Shown one piece after another: positions 59,401-64,000 of a DNA stretch of 64,000 bases. The notes beneath the pieces are model-generated. The model was not told the origin of the DNA and ran no database searches. It was given only the letters and a program-made list of their open reading frames with translations. A program made the translations under genes and the position numbers. Each line of letters begins with the position of its first letter. The first letter of the stretch is position 1. The DNA is from TMED88 sp964515335 (GTDB lineage Bacteria; Myxococcota_A; UBA9160; UBA4427), in assembly GCA_964515335.1 (NCBI GenBank), contig CAZETS010000025.1, positions 3,731-67,730 of the forward strand. The letters run 5' to 3'.

Positions 59401-62400
59401 GCTTCCCGGACCTCGGCGATCCCGACGTGGACACAGTGCTGACGCTGCAGCAGGACGCCGACCTCGCGACAGGCGCGGTCGCGGCGCTCCTGACGGATTC
59501 CCAACGCAACGGCCTCACCACGATCGGCCTCGCGTCGCGGGACGGCACGCTCGACCTGTCCGAGACCACCCTGCTCGAGGCGGACGGGCTCGAACTCGAG
59601 CTCGCGGCGGCGAAGGGCGTCGTGGTCTCGGCCCCGGGCAACCCCTCGCCGCCGGCCGGCGCGCTGCTCGACTCGCTCGAAATCCGCGTCGACGAAGCCT
59701 TCACGGTGGACCGACGCCTCGCCGACTTCGTGACCGGCACTGCGCGCGATCTGCTGATCGCCGGCGGCACGCCGGCGAACGCCGCCGACCCGAGCCTGCT
59801 CGTCCGCGACGACGGCTCGCTGTCGGGCCCGCTCGCGCTCGTCGCGAGCGACTCGCTGACACTGAACGGCGGACGCCTCGGCGACGGAGACCTCGCCTTC
59901 GAGGGCAACGTGCGCCTCGGCGCGGGTGACATCACGCTGTGGGCCGGCAACGGCGACGCGACGGGAACGGCGCAGATCCGCAGCGACGGCCTGGCCAATG
60001 TGAAATTCGTCGACGGCGGCGGGGTGAACGGCCTGCCGAACTCCTTCACGCTCCGTCAGGACGCGGCCATCGACGACTCGATCATCCCCGACCCGGCCAC
60101 GCAGTTCAGCGATGCCGCCGGCCTGCCTCCGGCGAGCCTCGCCGGCGTTCAGTACACGCTGCGCGCCGATGCGAGCGGCTCGTCGATCACCCTCGACTCA
60201 CCCGGCGCCGCCCGGCTGCGCGACACCGACCTGCGCCTGTTCGCAAACGGCGGGATCGACCTGACGCCCCTGGCCGACCGGGAGCTCGTCGTGCGAAGCC
60301 TGCAGATCGGCGGAATCGGGAACTTCACCTACACGGCCGACCACAACGACAAGTTCCGCTTCTCCGACCAGGGCGCCTCGCGCGAGCTGGTGATCCGCGC
60401 CGCGCTCGGCGGCAGCGGCGTGCTGAGCTTCGGGGGCGGCCTGACGGTCGAGGCGGACGAGGTGCGGCTCGTGGCCAGCGACGGCGTAGGAGGCGGAACC
60501 GAGGGGTCGATCAACCTGGCGGCGGTCGGCGGCCCGGCTCCGGTCTTCCGCAAGGACGCCACCAGCGGCCTGGACGGCTTCGTCTTCCGCCAGGATGCCG
60601 CCATCACCGAGACCGACCTGCCCGACCTCGACGTCCACTTCGCCGGACTCGCACCCGACCAGCTCGCGATCCGCTCGGACGACGGCGACATCGCGTTCGA
60701 CTCGTTCGCCGCCGACCCCCTCCTGACGGCTGGAAGCCAGCTCGTGCTCTCCGCGCCGGTCATCACGTTCGACCGCACCGATGGTGCGGACCTGGTGATC
60801 GACTCGATCTTCGACGACGGCGCCGGCGGCACGCCGGCTTCGCTGCAGCTGCGAACCGACTTCGTGCAGTGGAGCGCCACGAACCCGTCCCTCGATCTCG
60901 CGACCGATCTGGCGCCCGAGGTGCGGCCTGGCTCGACGGTGCGAGTGGCCGCCTTCGACCGCCCCGACGCGAGCGAATCGTTCGAGAGCCCGCCTGCCGC
61001 GTTCGACTTCGGCGCCACCATCGACGCCGCGCCGGCACGACTCGCCATCACCCAGGACGGCGACGTGCTCGCCGACAACCTGATCCGGCTCGATCAGGTC
61101 GGCACGGGCGCACCCGGAACGCCCCTCGACCTCTACGCGATCACCAGCAACTACGGCAGCATCACGATCGCGCGAGACGACGTCAGCGTGGACATCCTGC
61201 CGGCGGACGACACCCAGCCCGACCTGCTGCTCACCCTCGCCGGAACCGACGCGGGGCTCGGCTCGCGGACGATCAGGCTCGACGACCCGCTCGAAAAGGG
61301 GTTCGCGCTGAATTCGCTGCAAGCCTTCGCGCCCTTCGACTGGAAGGTGGAGAACGCCACCTCCGGCAAGAGCCTGCGGATCACGGCCACGGAGTTCATC
61401 GACCTCTTCGCCGGCCAGTCCAACTCCGGCAATCTCTCCTTCGGCCCGAACGTCACCCTGAGAGCCAGCGACATCGGACTGAAGGCGGGCTTCGATCCCT
61501 CGACCCTGCTCGCTGCCGGCGAGACGGCGCCCGCCGACCCCGACCCGGCGTCCCTGCCCGTGGTCGACACGAAGGGCCTGACCCTCGAGTTCGAGGACAC
61601 CAGCGCGCTGCAGACCGGCACGCTCCTGCGAATCTTCCAGCACGGCAAGTTCGACGACGACCCGGCCGCCTACGACCCGGCGGCCGGGATCAGCGAGTTC
61701 ATGGACGCGAGCCGAATCACGATCATCGGCGACACGCGGCTCGACGAGATCCAGTACCGCTCGTTCTCCTCCGACATCGAAATCGACAGCTGGGGCAACG
61801 GGGTCGAGCACTTTCCGACGCGCAAGCTCACGTTCTCGGCCGGCTCGCTGAACTCCTCGGGCGAAGTCGTCGGCGGCGCGATCTCCATCGGTCAGCGTGA
61901 CGGCAGCGACCTGAACCTCTCGGTCGACGGCGCCGCCATCCCCAACCGGATCTTCGAGGAGTTCGCGATCTTCGGCGAGGACGTCCACCTCAGCACCACC
62001 GGCGGCAACGGCGTCATCCGGGCCCGCGGACCCAATCTGCTGTTCCTGGACACGATCCCGGTGCTGCCCGCCGAAGGAGATCCGCCGAGCTTCGCGATCC
62101 GCTTCACCCAGGACGCGGCCGGCTTCGACGAATCGAGCGGCGCCAGCGACTGCACGAGCGGGTGTCTCCCCGACTCCTTCCAGATCTTCCCGAACCTCGC
62201 GCTCGGCACCGACTACACGATCGAGAGCCTGAACGGAGCAATCCACTTCGAGGACGTCCTGGCCGCCAAGGTGTGGGGCTCGAACCTGACGCTCCTCGCC
62301 AACGACTCCGCCGCGCCGGCGTCGCCCGACATCGTCTTCGACCTGCCGACGAATCGCGAGCTCGACCTCTTCCTCGAGTCGCTGACCGTCGGCCAGGCGG

Positions 62401-63950
62401 GCACGACGAGCACCGACATCCTGCTGCGCGCCGACTCGAGCGACGCCTTCGACGACCTGCGCATCCTGACCGCCGGCGCCCAGACCTACAACGGCGCAGT
62501 CACCGTCGACAACCCGGCGGATGGAAAGATCGAGCTGGTCGGCGACGTCGTCGAGTTCGCCGGCACCATCGACAAGCAGGTGGGCTCGAGCGCCGATCTC
62601 GTCGTCGGCGTCGTCACCGAAGCGCGTTTCGACGGCGACATCGGCGCCACCAGCCGCCTCGACCGCCTGCGCCTCAACTTCGACCCCAACGCGACGGCCA
62701 GCAGCACGGCCCGCTTCGGCCCCGAGTCGGGCTCGGCGGCCACCACCGTCGACGCCGACACGATCGAGTTCGTCGCCGTCAGCGATGCGGCTGCCGACAC
62801 GCAGGTGCCCCGCGCTCCGGTGACGTCGACCATCTACAAGAAGGGCGGCGACCTCACCTTCCGCGCCAATACGTTCACGATGGGCATCGGCGAGAAGCTC
62901 AGCGTCCAGGGCGACCTCGTGATCGACGTCGGCGACGCGACCACCACCGGAACCGCGACCCTCGGCGACCTGTCCGCCCTGAACATCCTCGTGCACTCGT
63001 CGGCCGGCGCCACACTGCCCGTCATCGAACTGCAGCGGCGCGCCCCGGGAACCTACCTGACCCGCAACGGAACCCTGCTGCCCGACAGCGGCGTCGACTA
63101 CGTGGCGAACACGATCGCCTTCGACGGCCCGATCGTACTGACCGGCGTCGGCAAGGACCCCGTGTTCGGCATCGCCGAACCTCGCAACGCGCCGGACTTC
63201 ATGCAGGGCTTCGGGATCCTCGCCGCCCAGGAGAACGGCGCAGCCCTCACCGCCGCCGACTTCGACTGGACGATCTCGAGCGTGCTGCCCGACCTGCATC
63301 CCGAGGGCGCCTCCCTCGACGACCCCTCGTCGATGTACTGGGCCGAAGACATGGTGCCCCAGCCGCCCGCCTGGGAGAGCGAAGCCTGGCTGCCCTGGCA
63401 GCAGTCGCACCTGTCCGACCTCTTCGTCTTCGCTCGGCCGCTCGACCGGCGCGAGTACGCGAGCTGGTTGTCGGGCGCCGCGATCATCGACGACGTCGGA
63501 CGCGACCTGCAGGCCTGGGACGGCCGCCCACTGCCGGTGGCAGCCCAGCGGCTCGACGGCGAGGAGGCCAAGCAGGCGGTGCTCCTCTTCGAGAAGATCT
63601 TCAGCGCGGACGGCGGCAACGTCCCCCACCTGCGCCGCGTGCTGCAGCGGGCCGTCGACGAGTACGTGCACCACACCGGGGCGCGCCGCGTGGTCGGCTT
63701 CGAGCTGAGGCGCTACGTGAAGAATCGCCCGAGCTCGCTCTACCAGGCGCACCGCCTGCTCGACGATCTCGACTCGCTCTTCGCCTACCACCGCGGCCTC
63801 GGCCTGACGCCGGGCGAGTACCGGCCCATCCAGGCCCGCTGGCTCGCGGCGATCCGGCCCGAGGGCATCACGACCCGCGAGCTCGCCGAGGCCGTGCAGC
63901 CTTCGCGCTACGTGCGCGGGAGCGACGTGCTCGACATATTCGGCGACTAA
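56472..63950 (+). CDS. TpsA exoprotein, filamentous-haemagglutinin-like
   Basis: 2,492 residues, beginning at the ATG that overlaps the tpsB stop. An extended signal peptide (about 50 residues) is followed by the TPS domain (about 55-300): ITNDDFLTGRYVFQDV, CIFVNEAGVFFHDGSQIDVGRLIVAGGRI, FAMVAGTRI. The rest is a predicted beta-helix rich in Asp, Gly and Thr. A (x)TxxQDA-type motif recurs at about residues 990, 1192, 1371, 1524 and 1875. Short cysteine pairs occur (CDATC near 133, CTSGC near 1895). There is no VENN motif or toxin-like C-terminus; instead residues about 2310-2492 form a helical domain. It likely acts as a surface or released adhesin, or as a matrix protein. Confidence 0.87.
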   Translation: MRRLSRKQHRARPGRCGVPPRHSRIERAVARVVLVAFVTTGAAGPVGADPIPTAVGPAETSVGSGEFTINTPTHTEYTQHSDHAVIDWKEDLQQGPDHTLSFRQQQGFEVLNRSPGVHASNFYGTVTCDATCIFVNEAGVFFHDGSQIDVGRLIVAGGRITNDDFLTGRYVFQDVLGDVVNHGHMRGSDITLLGQRVANFGHVETPDGSFAMVAGTRIQLREHESPIVIESAIAPPAGSPFGDDPAVENGGTIDAGNGTVRLAAGDMLSFAIRQSGSIRANEIVLEGGDDGLVEVSGTLDASDPAPDGTGGRIDVLGDYVALTEGAVLDASGSAGGGKVRIGGDRLGEGETRTARGTYVHPDAVVRADAIHEGDGGEVIVFAEHLAQVYGHLSARGGTDGGDGGFVETSGKLGLDVRRAPEVGARSGAAGDRGGEWLIDPNNIEIVADSCGAAPQCLDNGLSQDSIQSPEFATTGPILLPTVDDSKISADLIASALEGGSNVTILTQTIADVQGTQVGDITVNAPIVLEEANSPGAGTQVTLSLRAAQDLVVNERIEVNRPLQPGEDRGPSDLQLDLLLVSADNDQFQAEAPADQVPNNFVGEIDLRADLDTAGGSITLQGFGLTTRPGTRITTNGGDIQVNAAVRDVVLRGDIDTSTDVLDELSGEVLRGGNLDIDSLAIRVPESGAADAPTNTSGGSIVFEGNVTTGGGLVDATSVGGTSLNSGVRVASTIDTGGGGLILRALEQTNQPVTSGDVAQTGGGRVTIEESARLLSNGGDIDIGVADPATLLPGAREIVMNGAIDSRVYTDDATPTLDATQRGGFVFLNTAGAGAKVVMGEGSTSGPSIRTNGGRVESFGDGSFQMKDGLIDATTQPSVTIPAEQAVSSQVFIQHGGSVTLESTTPSGGATASSIRANDSVTIIAGAGGVGDLTFDDAGGTNAGTHLAANNIALGAGDGASTSGSTGAQVLLGSTTFGFPDLGDPDVDTVLTLQQDADLATGAVAALLTDSQRNGLTTIGLASRDGTLDLSETTLLEADGLELELAAAKGVVVSAPGNPSPPAGALLDSLEIRVDEAFTVDRRLADFVTGTARDLLIAGGTPANAADPSLLVRDDGSLSGPLALVASDSLTLNGGRLGDGDLAFEGNVRLGAGDITLWAGNGDATGTAQIRSDGLANVKFVDGGGVNGLPNSFTLRQDAAIDDSIIPDPATQFSDAAGLPPASLAGVQYTLRADASGSSITLDSPGAARLRDTDLRLFANGGIDLTPLADRELVVRSLQIGGIGNFTYTADHNDKFRFSDQGASRELVIRAALGGSGVLSFGGGLTVEADEVRLVASDGVGGGTEGSINLAAVGGPAPVFRKDATSGLDGFVFRQDAAITETDLPDLDVHFAGLAPDQLAIRSDDGDIAFDSFAADPLLTAGSQLVLSAPVITFDRTDGADLVIDSIFDDGAGGTPASLQLRTDFVQWSATNPSLDLATDLAPEVRPGSTVRVAAFDRPDASESFESPPAAFDFGATIDAAPARLAITQDGDVLADNLIRLDQVGTGAPGTPLDLYAITSNYGSITIARDDVSVDILPADDTQPDLLLTLAGTDAGLGSRTIRLDDPLEKGFALNSLQAFAPFDWKVENATSGKSLRITATEFIDLFAGQSNSGNLSFGPNVTLRASDIGLKAGFDPSTLLAAGETAPADPDPASLPVVDTKGLTLEFEDTSALQTGTLLRIFQHGKFDDDPAAYDPAAGISEFMDASRITIIGDTRLDEIQYRSFSSDIEIDSWGNGVEHFPTRKLTFSAGSLNSSGEVVGGAISIGQRDGSDLNLSVDGAAIPNRIFEEFAIFGEDVHLSTTGGNGVIRARGPNLLFLDTIPVLPAEGDPPSFAIRFTQDAAGFDESSGASDCTSGCLPDSFQIFPNLALGTDYTIESLNGAIHFEDVLAAKVWGSNLTLLANDSAAPASPDIVFDLPTNRELDLFLESLTVGQAGTTSTDILLRADSSDAFDDLRILTAGAQTYNGAVTVDNPADGKIELVGDVVEFAGTIDKQVGSSADLVVGVVTEARFDGDIGATSRLDRLRLNFDPNATASSTARFGPESGSAATTVDADTIEFVAVSDAAADTQVPRAPVTSTIYKKGGDLTFRANTFTMGIGEKLSVQGDLVIDVGDATTTGTATLGDLSALNILVHSSAGATLPVIELQRRAPGTYLTRNGTLLPDSGVDYVANTIAFDGPIVLTGVGKDPVFGIAEPRNAPDFMQGFGILAAQENGAALTAADFDWTISSVLPDLHPEGASLDDPSSMYWAEDMVPQPPAWESEAWLPWQQSHLSDLFVFARPLDRREYASWLSGAAIIDDVGRDLQAWDGRPLPVAAQRLDGEEAKQAVLLFEKIFSADGGNVPHLRRVLQRAVDEYVHHTGARRVVGFELRRYVKNRPSSLYQAHRLLDDLDSLFAYHRGLGLTPGEYRPIQARWLAAIRPEGITTRELAEAVQPSRYVRGSDVLDIFGD

Positions 63951-63972
63951 ACAGTGGATCGAGGATTGTGCC

Positions 63973-63988
63973 TGGCATGATTTCTGCT
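63973..63988 (+). promoter_or_regulatory. Sigma-54-like promoter pointing out of the window
   Basis: TGGCATG, four bases, CTGCT: the GG and GC pairs have the required 10-base spacing, and the match to the TGGCACG-N4-TTGCW consensus is close (differences at two positions). It begins 23 bases after the tpsA stop and would drive the next gene to the right. Confidence 0.6.
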
Positions 63989-64000
63989 TGATCTCGGTTC

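Noticed and set aside
60198..63791. Very long antisense open frame across tpsA, and similar ones opposite meaA and the CoA-ligase genes
   Set aside because: High GC at third codon positions leaves the opposite strand almost free of stops. The translations are low-complexity (Arg, Ala, Val, Gly) with no motifs, and the sense strand holds clear proteins.
56472..63950. Contact-dependent inhibition (CdiA-like) toxin
   Set aside because: No VENN or pretoxin motif, no toxin-like C-terminus, and no immunity gene between the stop and the window end, though only 50 bases are visible there.
1..64000. Mobile element, prophage, tRNA or rRNA genes
   Set aside because: No transposase, integrase or phage structural gene, no inverted terminal repeats, and no tRNA-like arm (GGTTCGAATCC-type) outside coding sequence were found by eye.

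Overview
The window is one contiguous piece of a very GC-rich bacterial chromosome: densely packed, short intergenic gaps, no phage, no insertion sequence, no tRNA or rRNA. Gene content (a divergent EF-G2-like GTPase, PilZ and CheX-like signalling proteins, an F420-type luciferase-family oxidoreductase, a haloalkane dehalogenase, FabV, a three-subunit transhydrogenase, ethylmalonyl-CoA pathway genes, a two-partner secretion pair, a sigma-54-like promoter) fits an uncultured Deltaproteobacteria/Myxococcota- or Binatota-like organism. That placement is an inference from gene content only.

Layout. 1-5 kb: EF-G-like protein (C-terminus cut by the window edge), gpsA, a secreted lipoprotein and a convergent Spy/CpxP-like protein. 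5-10 kb: hisE-hisG, a type-B carboxylesterase, xylulokinase. 10-15 kb: GNAT, a Gfo/Idh/MocA oxidoreductase, an LLM oxidoreductase, an acyl-CoA dehydrogenase. 15-17 kb: divergent PilZ and PAS-like genes and an outer-membrane protein. 17-20 kb: pntA1-pntA2-pntB. 20-27 kb: mesaconyl-CoA hydratase, a CheX/CheY-like pair, then a four-gene run (SucC-like, SucD-like, one-cluster ferredoxin-like, malyl-CoA lyase). 27-34 kb: an alpha/beta hydrolase, FabV, haloalkane dehalogenase, rsmE, nadA and a sulfatase-fold lipoprotein without the catalytic cysteine. 34-38 kb: ethylmalonyl-CoA mutase, MeaB and a PduO-type cobalamin adenosyltransferase. 38-44 kb: cysE-ccmH, a RecB-like nuclease, glyoxalase II, a thioesterase, DUF1232, and an epimerase-acyltransferase pair. 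44-47 kb: a hydrolase-fold pseudoenzyme and etfB-etfA. 47-51 kb: an unusual repeat tract followed by ParA-like ATPase, acyltransferase and epimerase-like genes, echoing the 42-44 kb pair. 51-54 kb: efp, patatin, WYL regulator. 54-64 kb: a TpsB transporter and a 2,492-residue TpsA exoprotein, ending in a sigma-54-like promoter that points out of the window.

Metabolic theme. Mesaconyl-CoA hydratase, malyl/methylmalyl-CoA lyase, ethylmalonyl-CoA mutase, its G-protein chaperone and an adenosyltransferase lie within 18 kb. With acyl-CoA dehydrogenase, ETF and FabV they suggest C2 (acetyl-CoA) assimilation and acyl-CoA breakdown, with transhydrogenase supplying NADPH. Crotonyl-CoA carboxylase/reductase and methylsuccinyl-CoA dehydrogenase are not in the window.

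Most interesting points: the ParA-acyltransferase-epimerase module behind an unusual tandem-repeat tract and read from an ATT codon; CTG starts that overlap upstream stops; several proteins that keep a catalytic fold but have lost catalytic residues (sulfatase-like, hydrolase-like, epimerase-like, EF-G-like); the ferredoxin-like gene in a CoA-ligase/lyase operon; and leaderless-looking promoters.
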